The notes beneath the pieces are model-generated. The model saw nothing but the letters and a program-made list of their open reading frames with translations, was not told where the DNA came from and did not search any database. Both the position numbers and the translations under genes were made by a program. Positions 8,822 to 17,768 of a DNA stretch of 48,683 nt are shown in pieces (positions within the stretch are counted from its first letter, which is position 1; each line of letters starts with the position of its first letter). Origin of the DNA: Candidatus Alangreenwoodia gallinarii (lineage in GTDB: Bacteria; Bacillota; Clostridia; Peptostreptococcales; Anaerovoracaceae). The stretch spans positions 1 through 48,683 of the forward strand of contig CAJFPD010000031.1 of NCBI GenBank assembly GCA_904398315.1, read 5' to 3'.

Positions 8822-11179
8822 TTAGAGGTTCTTGCCGATAGACTTCAGGTAGTTGAGAACCTTTTCCTGCGTCAGCGGCTGCTCTGTGCAACGGAAACCG
8901 ATTGCATCGTATACAGCGTTGAAGATTGCAGGAGGCGTAGGCTGGATAGGACCTTCGCCGGATTCCTTACCGCCGTAAGGAGCGGATGGATCGTAAGATT
9001 CTACGATTGTAGCGTCTACTTCAGGCATATCCATCGTTCCGCAGAGCTTGTAGTCGTGGAAGGATGGGTTCAGGAGACGGCCGTCGTCTGCATAACGCAT
9101 TTCTTCGAGGAGTGCGTTACCGAGACCCATCTGAATGGAACCGTGTACCTGACCTTCGCAGGACATAGGGTTGATCGGCTGACCGAGGTCGCCTGCCTCT
9201 GTGATCTTAACAACGTGTACGAGACCCGTGTAGAGATCGACTTCGACTTCTGCGATCTGAGTCGTGAATCCGAATGTAGGGGAGTGACCGATGTTACCAC
9301 CCTGCTGGATACCCTTTCTTCTAGGAGGTGTGAACTGTCCGGAAGTGATCAGCGGACCGTTAGCGGAGATGTACTGATCTACTACTTCGTTCCAGTCTAC
9401 GTTCTTTCTCTTCTTTTCATAGATGGAGTAGAACTGATAATCCTTAACGCCTACTTCCTGACCACGGCAGCCCATGATTGCTGCAGCTACAGGGAAGAGG
9501 AGCTGGTTAGCAGCTTCGCACGCTCTTCTGATCGCCCAGCCCGTAGCATACGTTACACGGGAAGCGAACGTACCGAGGTCGAATGTTGCGAGCTCAGTAT
9601 CTCTGGATACAACCTTAACGTCTTCGGATCTTACGCCGAGAGTTTCAGCTGCCATCTGAGCCATAACCGTATCAGCACCCTGACCGATATCCGTAGCACC
9701 GCAGTATAATACGACGTTGTTTTCGCCTTCGATCTTGACGTTTGCAACAGTATGAGGCTTGTAGGAGAGGTACAGAGTGTAGGAAGTACCGGAGATGTAG
9801 TAACCGCCGGAGATACCGATACCCTTACCAAACGGAAGCTTACCATACTTGTTTTCGAAGTCGCAGTTGTCTGCTGCAGTCTGCAGAGTCTTCTTATATT
9901 CCGTATGAGGAACGTACATCATGGAACGGCAAGTATGACCGGATTCTACTGCGTTGAGCAGACGGATCTGGAGCGGAGTCATGCCCAGCTTTTCTGCTGC
10001 CATATCCATGAGGATTTCCATTGCAAATCTTGGCTGTGCACCACCGAGACCTCTGTGCGCACCGCAAGTACCTGTATTCGTGTAAACTCTCTTACCGGAG
10101 AACTTAGCTGCAGGTGTAACATAAGGGAGGTGAGTCATGGAAGCCGTGTAGAATAATACTACGACACCCCAGGACATGTATGCACCGCCGACCATGAGGT
10201 TATCAAAGTCAACTGCAGTGATATGACCTTCCTTATCGAAGCCCATCTTAAACTTCATGTAGCAAGGGTGACGACCCTGATGAGCTGCGAATACTTCGGA
10301 TCTCTCATAAGTGCACTTAACCGGACGGCCGATTCTGGAGGAGAACTTGGAAGTGATGAAGTCCGCTGTGGAAGCGACACCCTTACCACCGAAACCACCG
10401 CCGAGGAGAGGAACCGTAATTCTGATGTCCTTCATAGGCATCTGCAGAACCTTTGCCAGCTGCTGATGAGTGTAGTGAGGTACCTGGCAGGTTGCATACA
10501 GGTGGAGCTTATTCTTGTGTACATCGTAGTCAGCCAGTGCGGACTGAGGTTCGATGAAGGACTGATGATACTGGGAAGAATAGAATTCCTGCTCGATAAC
10601 GAGATCGGATTCTGCCAGGATTGCGTCTACATCACCATACTGCTGCTTACCCTGGTGAGCGATGTTGCCCGGCTTATCTTCGTGAATGAGAACGCCTTCT
10701 TCATTTGCCATTCTCTCAGCATCTCTTCCGTCTACTACTACCGGAAGAAGCTCATATTCTACATCGATGAGTTCGAGTGCTCTTTCAGCGATCTCTTCTG
10801 TCATCGCGCAGACAGCTGCTACCGGTTCACCCCACATACGAACCTTGTCTCTTGCGAGAACCTGCTCGTTTGCAGAGTGTGCAACGATACCGTAATCGAT
10901 AGGGAAATCGCTGCCCTGGAGAACGTCAAGAACGCCGTCCAGCTCGAGAGCCTTGCTGAAATCGATATTCTTGATGATAGCATGTGCGTGTGGAGATCTC
11001 AGGATCTTCGCATATACCATTCTAGGTAAAGTCAGGTCGTCCGTGTACTGTAATTTACCGGTAACCTTCAGAGGACCGTCGAGACGCGGAATGGATCTGC
11101 CGACTTCCGTATATTCTCTCGTATAGTCCTTATAGTCATGATATCTATTGGAAACTTCATACATTTTATTCATCGCCAT
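8822..11179 (-). CDS. Xanthine dehydrogenase/aldehyde oxidase family molybdopterin-binding subunit
   Basis: 785 aa; SIPRLDGPLKVTGKLQYTDDL, GGGFGGKG, CGAHRGLGGAQPRFAMEILMD, active-site region GGKESGEGPIQPTPPAI. Confidence 0.95.
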   Translation of the reverse strand: MAMNKMYEVSNRYHDYKDYTREYTEVGRSIPRLDGPLKVTGKLQYTDDLTLPRMVYAKILRSPHAHAIIKNIDFSKALELDGVLDVLQGSDFPIDYGIVAHSANEQVLARDKVRMWGEPVAAVCAMTEEIAERALELIDVEYELLPVVVDGRDAERMANEEGVLIHEDKPGNIAHQGKQQYGDVDAILAESDLVIEQEFYSSQYHQSFIEPQSALADYDVHKNKLHLYATCQVPHYTHQQLAKVLQMPMKDIRITVPLLGGGFGGKGVASTADFITSKFSSRIGRPVKCTYERSEVFAAHQGRHPCYMKFKMGFDKEGHITAVDFDNLMVGGAYMSWGVVVLFYTASMTHLPYVTPAAKFSGKRVYTNTGTCGAHRGLGGAQPRFAMEILMDMAAEKLGMTPLQIRLLNAVESGHTCRSMMYVPHTEYKKTLQTAADNCDFENKYGKLPFGKGIGISGGYYISGTSYTLYLSYKPHTVANVKIEGENNVVLYCGATDIGQGADTVMAQMAAETLGVRSEDVKVVSRDTELATFDLGTFASRVTYATGWAIRRACEAANQLLFPVAAAIMGCRGQEVGVKDYQFYSIYEKKRKNVDWNEVVDQYISANGPLITSGQFTPPRRKGIQQGGNIGHSPTFGFTTQIAEVEVDLYTGLVHVVKITEAGDLGQPINPMSCEGQVHGSIQMGLGNALLEEMRYADDGRLLNPSFHDYKLCGTMDMPEVDATIVESYDPSAPYGGKESGEGPIQPTPPAIFNAVYDAIGFRCTEQPLTQEKVLNYLKSIGKNL

Positions 11180-11662
11180 TTATAACACCCCGCCTTCTGC
11201 TGCACATGCTTCTACGGCTTCGAAAATGAGCAGGTATCCTGTGCATCTGCAGAGGTTACCGGAGAGTGCTCTTCTGATTTCCGTTCTCGTAGGCTGTGGA
11301 TTTCTCGTCAGTAAGTTATAAGAAGACATGATCATGCCCGGTGTGCAGAATCCGCACTGTACCGCACCGTGATTTAAGAATGCCTTCTGGATCGGGTTCA
11401 TTTCGCCCGTCTTGTGATCCGCGATACCTTCGATCGTCGTGATCTTCTTACCCTGACATGCGATCGCCAGAGTCAGGCAGGACAGTACTGCCTTACCGTC
11501 GATGATAACTGTGCAGGCACCGCAGTCTCCCTGACCGCAGCCCTTCTTCGTACCTGTGAGGCCCGCTTCCTTTCTCAGCACATCTGCGAGGATGTCCGTA
11601 GGAGCGATTCTCAGATCCATATCTTCGCCGTTAATGTTTAACGTAATAAGCTGTTTTTTCAT
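11180..11662 (-). CDS. Molybdenum hydroxylase (2Fe-2S) subunit
   Basis: GTKKGCGQGDCGACTVIIDGKAVLSC and QCGFCTPGMIM..GNLCRCTGY; start MKKQLITLN at 11662 with AAGGGGGTG RBS (ORF track starts at 11674). Confidence 0.95.
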   Translation of the reverse strand: MKKQLITLNINGEDMDLRIAPTDILADVLRKEAGLTGTKKGCGQGDCGACTVIIDGKAVLSCLTLAIACQGKKITTIEGIADHKTGEMNPIQKAFLNHGAVQCGFCTPGMIMSSYNLLTRNPQPTRTEIRRALSGNLCRCTGYLLIFEAVEACAAEGGVL

Positions 11663-11682
11663 TTTCGAATACACCCCCTTGC

Positions 11683-12567
11683 TTAACCGTTGATTTCCTC
11701 AGCAAGCTCTCTTAAGATTCTTCTTGCCAGCGCGCCGATAACGTCTACTCTGTAGTTTGCGGAAGCTCTTACGTCTGTAATTGGATGTACTTCAGACTGT
11801 GCCGCTTCACCAGCTGCCTTGATCGCTGCTTCGTCGCCAACCTTCGTTCCGATCAGCGCCTTAGGAACTGCTTCGGAGATCAGAGGGCGGATCGCTACAG
11901 AACCCATAACGCACTTTGCATCTTTGATCGTTCCGTCTTCTACCGTGAGGCTGATCGCCATGTTCGCGATATCGATTTCCATGGAGCTTCTCATACCTAC
12001 ATAAGCATATTTTACATAAGTATTCGGAGCCGGTTCCGGAAGGATGATGCTCTTGATGATTTCGCCTTCTTCCAGAACGTTCTTTCTGTTACCAGTGATG
12101 AAGTCTGCTACAGGAAGTCTTCTTTCAGAACCCTTCTTTACCAGGACAACATCTGCTCCGTAGCAGATCAGGGATGCAGGAGTTTCTGCGGAAGGACCGG
12201 AGTTTGCGAGGTTACCGCCGATCGTACCCATTTCTCTTACCTGCGGGCCGCCGATTTCGCCTGCTGCATAAGCGAATGCAGGATATTTAGCCTTTAATTC
12301 TTCAGAGAATTCGCAGAAAGCGTCTGTCGTGCAGGCACCCAGTACCGCACCCTTTCCGTCTTCTACCTTGAATTCATTTAATTCAGGGATATGAGTTACG
12401 TCGATTACGTTTGCTGGATGAATCATTTTTTCCTTGAGCTGGATCATTAAGTCCGTACCGCCGGCAAGAACCTTGGCATTTTCTTTTGTAGCCAGGAGTT
12501 CGAGGGCTTCGTCCAATGTTTCAGGAGCGAAATACTCAAATGGAGTTAAAATATTCAAACAAGCCAC
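11683..12567 (-). CDS. Molybdenum hydroxylase FAD-binding subunit
   Basis: VLAGGTDLMIQLK and TIGGNLANSGPSAETPASLICYGA; no Cys insertion typical of HcrB. Confidence 0.94.
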   Translation of the reverse strand: MACLNILTPFEYFAPETLDEALELLATKENAKVLAGGTDLMIQLKEKMIHPANVIDVTHIPELNEFKVEDGKGAVLGACTTDAFCEFSEELKAKYPAFAYAAGEIGGPQVREMGTIGGNLANSGPSAETPASLICYGADVVLVKKGSERRLPVADFITGNRKNVLEEGEIIKSIILPEPAPNTYVKYAYVGMRSSMEIDIANMAISLTVEDGTIKDAKCVMGSVAIRPLISEAVPKALIGTKVGDEAAIKAAGEAAQSEVHPITDVRASANYRVDVIGALARRILRELAEEING

Positions 12568-12763
12568 CTCCTTAAAAATTTTGTGATATTGGTTTGTTTA
12601 GTAACTTGACATCACTCCCTTCCGCAGAAACACGTTTGCAGACCGTACCACTGCGGGAGAAACGCCAAAAATTTATTAATTTAAATCAAGCAGCAAATGC
12701 TATGATCAAAATTACCATACTTATCTTAATATACTTCCTGACCGGCAGTCAATCTGACTTTTG

Positions 12764-12786
12764 CGGATATCGTTTTCGGATATCCG
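12764..12786 (-). other. Leader hairpin in the 5' UTR of the Mo-hydroxylase operon
   Basis: 8-bp stem CGGATATC/GATATCCG, 7-nt loop, between the sigma-54 site and first start codon. Confidence 0.5.
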
Positions 12787-12825
12787 ATGTTCAGCCGCCG
12801 GATTTTTCTCACCACATTTATATAG

Positions 12826-12841
12826 CGCAAGCCGCATGCCA
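12826..12841 (-). promoter_or_regulatory. Sigma-54 (-24/-12) promoter of the Mo-hydroxylase operon
   Basis: Minus strand TGGCATG-CGGC-TTGCG versus consensus TGGCACG-N4-TTGCW. Confidence 0.8.
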
Positions 12842-13024
12842 AACTGACTGAATTCCGTTAAAAAAATAGTAATCTTTTTTCCGGAGTGCCTTTTCAATTT
12901 CTTAAGACGTTGAAATTTCAATATTTTCAACGTTTTTCTTTTTCCTCAGGCTTCTTCGGAGCTTTTAAAAACATTAGAATTATCTGTACCGGAGAGATGT
13001 CTATCGCAAAGGTGACAATTTTTA

Positions 13025-13075
13025 TTTACACTTTTGTAAATGACTGTCGTTTTACAGTGTAAACATGTATTTACA
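13025..13075 (-). promoter_or_regulatory. Array of TTTACA/TGTAAA half-sites: candidate enhancer (UAS) for the adjacent sigma-54 activator
   Basis: TTTACA-CTTT-TGTAAA (13025-13040), TTTACA-G-TGTAAA (13051-13063), TTTACA (13070-13075), ~185-250 bp upstream of the -24/-12 site. Confidence 0.6.
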
Positions 13076-13130
13076 TTTTTTCATCACATGCTTATACCTC
13101 AACCGCTCTCAGCACACTTTTATTATTCTA

Positions 13131-14549
13131 TCACGTTATTCCGTACTTTTCCAGCTTTTTGTACAGCAAAGTTCTCGAAATATTTAACATTCTTGCCGCC
13201 CTGGATTTATTTCCCCCGCAGGCTTTCAGAGCGTACCGGATCGCTTCTTTTTCACTTTCCTCCTTCTGCTCACTCAGAGATCTGATTTCATTCTTCTCCT
13301 CATGCAGGTCCGGAAAAGAACTGTCAATTCCCCGATAGATCTTTTCTCCGAAAATACCGTGCTCCGGTGAAAAGCTTCTGAAATGTCCGATCTCCAGTCT
13401 TTCGCCCTGTGAACATGCCATGGCGCGTTCGATCATATTCTGAAGTTCTCTGACATTTCCGGGCCAGTCGTAATCCGTCAGATATGACAGCGCATCGTCG
13501 GAAATCTCTTTTACCTCCCGCCCTGATTCAGCATTGTATTTCCGGATAAAGGATTCGGCCAGAGGAAGGATATCCTCCCTTCGGTCACGAAGAGGCGGAA
13601 TTCTGATCGTAATGATGTTCAGTCGATAAAACAGATCTCTGCGGAACCGACCCTTTTCGACGAGATAATCCAGAGGCATATTAGACGCGGAAATGATACG
13701 TACATCCACTGGAATACTCTCTGTACCTCCCACGCGCTCGATCTCTTTTTCCTGCAGTGCGCGAAGCAGCTTCGGCTGAACGGAAAGACTCATGGCATTG
13801 ATCTCATCCAGAAACATGCTCCCGAGATCCGCGCTTTCGAATTTTCCCGCTTTTCCGCCTTTTACACTTCCGGTAAAACTCCCCTCTTCATATCCGAAGA
13901 ATTCCGATTCCATGAGATTTTCCGGAATCGCGGAGCAGTTTACCCGGACAAAAGGAAACGCACGCCTGGAACTCACATTGTGTATTGCATGGGCGATGAG
14001 TTCCTTTCCGGTTCCTGTCTCTCCTTCGATGAGACAGGATGCTGATGAAGCACCTGCGAGATAGATCTGTTCCTTTATTTCCCGCATGGAACGGCTTTCC
14101 CCGATGATATCGTCCACGCGATATTTTGCACCTGAGGAATTCCGGCCGGTATTTGTCTGCCGTTTCTCCGCTCTCAGGAAAGCCGAAATTTTTCCGGAAA
14201 CATTCCGCGCCTCTCCGATGCTGTCGAACACGGAAGTGATCAGGCAGCCCTCCGTATTTCCGCTGCTGTCAAAGACCGGACGATATTTCATGACGGAAAC
14301 GTTATTCTTTCCCCCCCGTACGTGCGGAAACAGTTCTCCGGAAATCACCCTGCCTGTCCGCAGAGCCGTCATGATTCCCGTATCAGGTGTCACTTCCTCC
14401 GCACTCCGTCCGACCGCGTAGCTGCCCGGCAGCCCTGTCGCTTCCTCCCATTTTTTATTTACATATAAGTATCTTCCGTTTCGGTCGGTCAGAGCGACGA
14501 TTCCGCTCTGATCGAGGGCGGATAAAAGAATTTTTTCCGCAGAAATCAT
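13131..14549 (-). CDS. Sigma-54-dependent transcriptional activator (PAS, AAA+, Fis-type HTH)
   Basis: IEGETGTGKELIAHAIHN, FFGYEEGSFTGSVKGGKAGKFE (GAFTGA-loop variant GSFTGS), GSMFLDEI, C-terminal GGNKSRAARMLNISRTLLYKKLEKYGI. Confidence 0.95.
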   Translation of the reverse strand: MISAEKILLSALDQSGIVALTDRNGRYLYVNKKWEEATGLPGSYAVGRSAEEVTPDTGIMTALRTGRVISGELFPHVRGGKNNVSVMKYRPVFDSSGNTEGCLITSVFDSIGEARNVSGKISAFLRAEKRQTNTGRNSSGAKYRVDDIIGESRSMREIKEQIYLAGASSASCLIEGETGTGKELIAHAIHNVSSRRAFPFVRVNCSAIPENLMESEFFGYEEGSFTGSVKGGKAGKFESADLGSMFLDEINAMSLSVQPKLLRALQEKEIERVGGTESIPVDVRIISASNMPLDYLVEKGRFRRDLFYRLNIITIRIPPLRDRREDILPLAESFIRKYNAESGREVKEISDDALSYLTDYDWPGNVRELQNMIERAMACSQGERLEIGHFRSFSPEHGIFGEKIYRGIDSSFPDLHEEKNEIRSLSEQKEESEKEAIRYALKACGGNKSRAARMLNISRTLLYKKLEKYGIT

Positions 14550-14783
14550 CCGGGATTTTCCTCCTGTATCGTTTCAGCAGACGCTGAATCTATGAATTCT
14601 GATCTGCATACAGATGCAGACGTCTGCCATTTACAAAATCAAAGATTACGGAATGATCTGAGTGATCTGAGTAAAACAGAGCTTTACGGCAAATACTGTA
14701 ATTTTATACTTGTTTTTTGTAAATTAATTTTAACATATGCCGCCGGTCCGTGTAAACCGTTATTCTCTTCGGCATAAAGAAAA

Positions 14784-14835
14784 CACCCCATCTGTTTTTT
14801 AGTATATCGTACTATACTATCGAACAAATGGGGTG
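14784..14835 (-). terminator. Long-armed terminator after htpG
   Basis: CACCCCAT..TGTT/AACA..ATGGGGTG with inner AGTATA/TATACT; minus-strand tract TTTTCTTTAT. Confidence 0.75.
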
Positions 14836-14884
14836 CCGTTCACCTCTCAGTGAATGTGGCTTTTCAGCGGCAACGCATGATCGT

Positions 14885-16765
14885 TTATTTCATCAGCTCA
14901 CAGATATGATTTGAAAATGCTACAGGATCCTCGATATCGAGGCCTCCGATCAGCATCGCCTGATCATACAAAAGTGCGGTATAGACGCGGAGCTTCGATT
15001 CGTCTCCTGCGCTGTAGGCGCCTGTCAGCGCTTCAAATACGGGGTGATCCGGATTGAGCTCGAGAACTTTCTGGGATTTCACTTTTTCCTGAACCGGCAT
15101 GGAGTTGATAGCCTTCTCCATCTCGATGGATACATCTCCGTCTACCGTCATGCACACAGGATTCGATTTCAGTCTCTGAGAAAGCCGTACTTCCTTGACT
15201 CTTCCACCGAGCATCTCTGTCATTTTCGCCAGCATTTCCTTGTTTTCACTGGCCTTCTTCTCAAACTCTTCCTTTTCCTCTTCGGTTTCCTCCAGACCCA
15301 GATCCTCGCCGGATGCGGAACGGAATTCTTTTTCCTGATAGGTACGGATCATACGGATCAGGAAGTCATCCACCTCATCTGTCATGTAGAGAACCTCATA
15401 ACCTTTGTCAAGAAGCAGTTCGATCTGAGGAAGCTTTTCGATCTGGTTGACAGAAGATCCTGTCGCATAATAGATATATTTCTGATCTTCCTTCATTCTG
15501 GAGACGTATTCTTTCAGCGTCACGAGCTTCTTTTCACTGGACGAATAGAACAGGAGGAGATCCTGAAGTTCTTCCTTCAGCTGTCCGAAGCTGTTGTAAA
15601 GGCCGAATTTAAGCGAAAGCCCGAAATCTTTAAAGAAATCCTCGTATTCCTCTCTTGACGTATTGAGCATCGACAGCAGTTCGTTTCTGACTTTCTTTTC
15701 GATGCTCTTTGCGATGTTTCTCACCTGACGGTCCTGCTGCAGCATCTCTCTGGAGATATTCAGCGACAGATCCTGTGAGTCGACGATACCGCGGACAAAT
15801 CCGAAATGATCCGGTATCAGATCTGCGCACTTGTCCATGATCAGCACGCCGCTGGAATAAAGCTGAAGACCCTTTTCATAATCCGGTGAAAAATAATTAA
15901 ACGGAGGTCTCTCCGGAATAAACAGCAGCGCGCTGAAGGACGATACACCTTCTACGCTGTAATGAATCGTTCTGCGCGGTTTTCCCTGCCCGAAGAACTT
16001 TTCCTGATAAAACTGCGTATACTGATCTTCCGTGATCTCACTTTTGCTCTTTTTCCAGAGAGGAACCATACTGTTGAGTGTTTCCACATCCGTATAGGTT
16101 TCAAATTCATTATCCTCTCCGCCTTCCTTCTGTCTCGTCTTCTCGACTTCCATCTGGATAGGATATCTGATATAATCGGAATATTTTTTCACCAGAGATC
16201 TCAGTTTATAATCGAAGAGATATTCATCATAATTATCATCCTTCGTATTGTTCTTGATATGCAGAATGACTCTGGTACCGTGGCCGACCATAGCGCTCTC
16301 CAGCAGAGTATAACCGTCCGCACCGGTGGATTCCCACTGCCAGCACTCTTCCGATCCGTACTTTCTCGAGATGACGGTTACTTTATCTGCCACCATGAAT
16401 GCCGAATAAAAGCCGACACCGAACTGTCCGATGATATCCACTTCCGGCTTTTCCTCATCCAGAGATCTCTTGAAATCCAGCGATCCGCTGCGGGCGATCG
16501 TTCCGAGATTTTCCTCCAGCTCCTCTTTACTCATGCCGATACCGTTATCGATAACGCTGAGTGTCCTTTCTTCCGGATCTGTCTCCAGAGCGATATAAAA
16601 ATCGTCCCTCGAAAGGCCCTCCGGTCCTTCATAATACAGCTTATCGATCGCATCGCTCGCGTTAGAAATCAGTTCCCTGAGAAAAATCTCCTTATTCGTA
16701 TATACGGAATTGATCATCATATCGAGAAGTTTTTTCGATTCTGCTTTAAACTGTTTTTTCGCCAT
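14885..16765 (-). CDS. htpG: Molecular chaperone HtpG (Hsp90)
   Basis: 626 aa; NSVYTNKEIFLRELISNASDAIDKLYYE, VIDNGIGMSKEEL, IGQFGVGFYSAFMVAD. Confidence 0.98.
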   Translation of the reverse strand: MAKKQFKAESKKLLDMMINSVYTNKEIFLRELISNASDAIDKLYYEGPEGLSRDDFYIALETDPEERTLSVIDNGIGMSKEELEENLGTIARSGSLDFKRSLDEEKPEVDIIGQFGVGFYSAFMVADKVTVISRKYGSEECWQWESTGADGYTLLESAMVGHGTRVILHIKNNTKDDNYDEYLFDYKLRSLVKKYSDYIRYPIQMEVEKTRQKEGGEDNEFETYTDVETLNSMVPLWKKSKSEITEDQYTQFYQEKFFGQGKPRRTIHYSVEGVSSFSALLFIPERPPFNYFSPDYEKGLQLYSSGVLIMDKCADLIPDHFGFVRGIVDSQDLSLNISREMLQQDRQVRNIAKSIEKKVRNELLSMLNTSREEYEDFFKDFGLSLKFGLYNSFGQLKEELQDLLLFYSSSEKKLVTLKEYVSRMKEDQKYIYYATGSSVNQIEKLPQIELLLDKGYEVLYMTDEVDDFLIRMIRTYQEKEFRSASGEDLGLEETEEEKEEFEKKASENKEMLAKMTEMLGGRVKEVRLSQRLKSNPVCMTVDGDVSIEMEKAINSMPVQEKVKSQKVLELNPDHPVFEALTGAYSAGDESKLRVYTALLYDQAMLIGGLDIEDPVAFSNHICELMK

Positions 16766-16942
16766 GACTCTGCACCTCTTTTTTCTTTATGTCTCATTCT
16801 CCGCTGCTTCCGGTATCCATAAGGTCTGTCTCCGTCTTCAGCGGGTAATCCCTCTCTGCTGTACGCCGGGATGGCAAAAACAGCAGCTCTGTATGCTGCA
16901 TCCTCCTGTCACGCCGGCACACCGGTTTTCTCTGTCGCTATG

Positions 16943-16969
16943 TTAGCACTCATCTTTATCGAGTGCTAA
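16943..16969 (-). promoter_or_regulatory. CIRCE operator (HrcA binding site)
   Basis: Perfect TTAGCACTC-N9-GAGTGCTAA ~175 bp upstream of htpG. Confidence 0.95.
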
Positions 16970-17153
16970 CATAACTATAAATCAGCTACTGTAAAATTGC
17001 AAGCATTATTTTTATTCTGTCATATTTTTTCGTCTGCCTCACGGAAATAAAGACTTTCCATTCCTGCCGCTCCGCTGCAGAACACAGCTTCGGATATTTC
17101 TGTGATTTCTTCACCTGCCGCGTTTCTCCGGCTGCGCTGCCGTACAGATCCCG

Positions 17154-17224
17154 GTCTCCGCAGGGAGATATCCTGCGGAGACATAAAAAGACTGCCTCCG
17201 GTAATGACACCTCAGCAGTCTTTT
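17154..17224 (-). terminator. Tandem hairpins downstream of the 101-aa ORF
   Basis: 11-bp stem GTCTCCGCAGG/CCTGCGGAGAC (17154-17182) plus AAAAGACTGC/GCAGTCTTTT (17186-17224). Confidence 0.7.
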
Positions 17225-17257
17225 CTTTCTTCGTTATGAATAATTCCAATGTGAAAT

Positions 17258-17563
17258 CTATTTTTCTTCTGCGAGTTTTGCTTCGACATAGTCGCCGATC
17301 TTGCAGTCTCTGTTTCTGTTTGCGAGCTGTTCTTCATACCAGTCGAGAAGTTCATCCGTCGTACCCGGGAAGTCCTTCATCAGACTGCCTACGTGAGTTC
17401 TTACTCCGCCGGCTCTTTCAGGCTCTACATAACGGAGCTCCAGGCTGTTTCCGTCCTTTGTTATGATACCGTACTGCGAATTATTTTTAGAGTCGATCTT
17501 ATACTTTGTTCTGTAGCCTCTGTGCTTAGCTGCAGCTACGATTTCGTCCATTGTACAAGTCAT
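17258..17563 (-). CDS. Hypothetical protein (101 aa)
   Basis: ORF followed by a terminator; no recognised family. Confidence 0.7.
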   Translation of the reverse strand: MTCTMDEIVAAAKHRGYRTKYKIDSKNNSQYGIITKDGNSLELRYVEPERAGGVRTHVGSLMKDFPGTTDELLDWYEEQLANRNRDCKIGDYVEAKLAEEK

Positions 17564-17768
17564 TTTGAAAATCCTCCTTAAAGATAAACAATATTTTCAG
17601 AAGACAGATGCACCCTCCGGCACATCCATCCAAGAACAGATTATATCACAATCTTTTCAGATTTCTACCCTTAATTTACAGTTTACTCTCAAATAGTAAC
17701 AATATTCTTTTCCATCGAATATAATGCATAAAAAATACTTCCATTCATCATTTTAAGGAGGAAATCTT

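Noticed and set aside
8822-12567. Assignment as 4-hydroxybenzoyl-CoA reductase (given nearby acyl-CoA ligase and GGKESGEGP motif)
   Set aside because: FAD subunit lacks the additional 4Fe-4S Cys insertion of HcrB and the ligase is 6 kb away in another unit; substrate left open.
14784-14835. Long inverted repeat as a MITE or regulatory cruciform
   Set aside because: Position just after htpG and the T-tract fit an intrinsic terminator.
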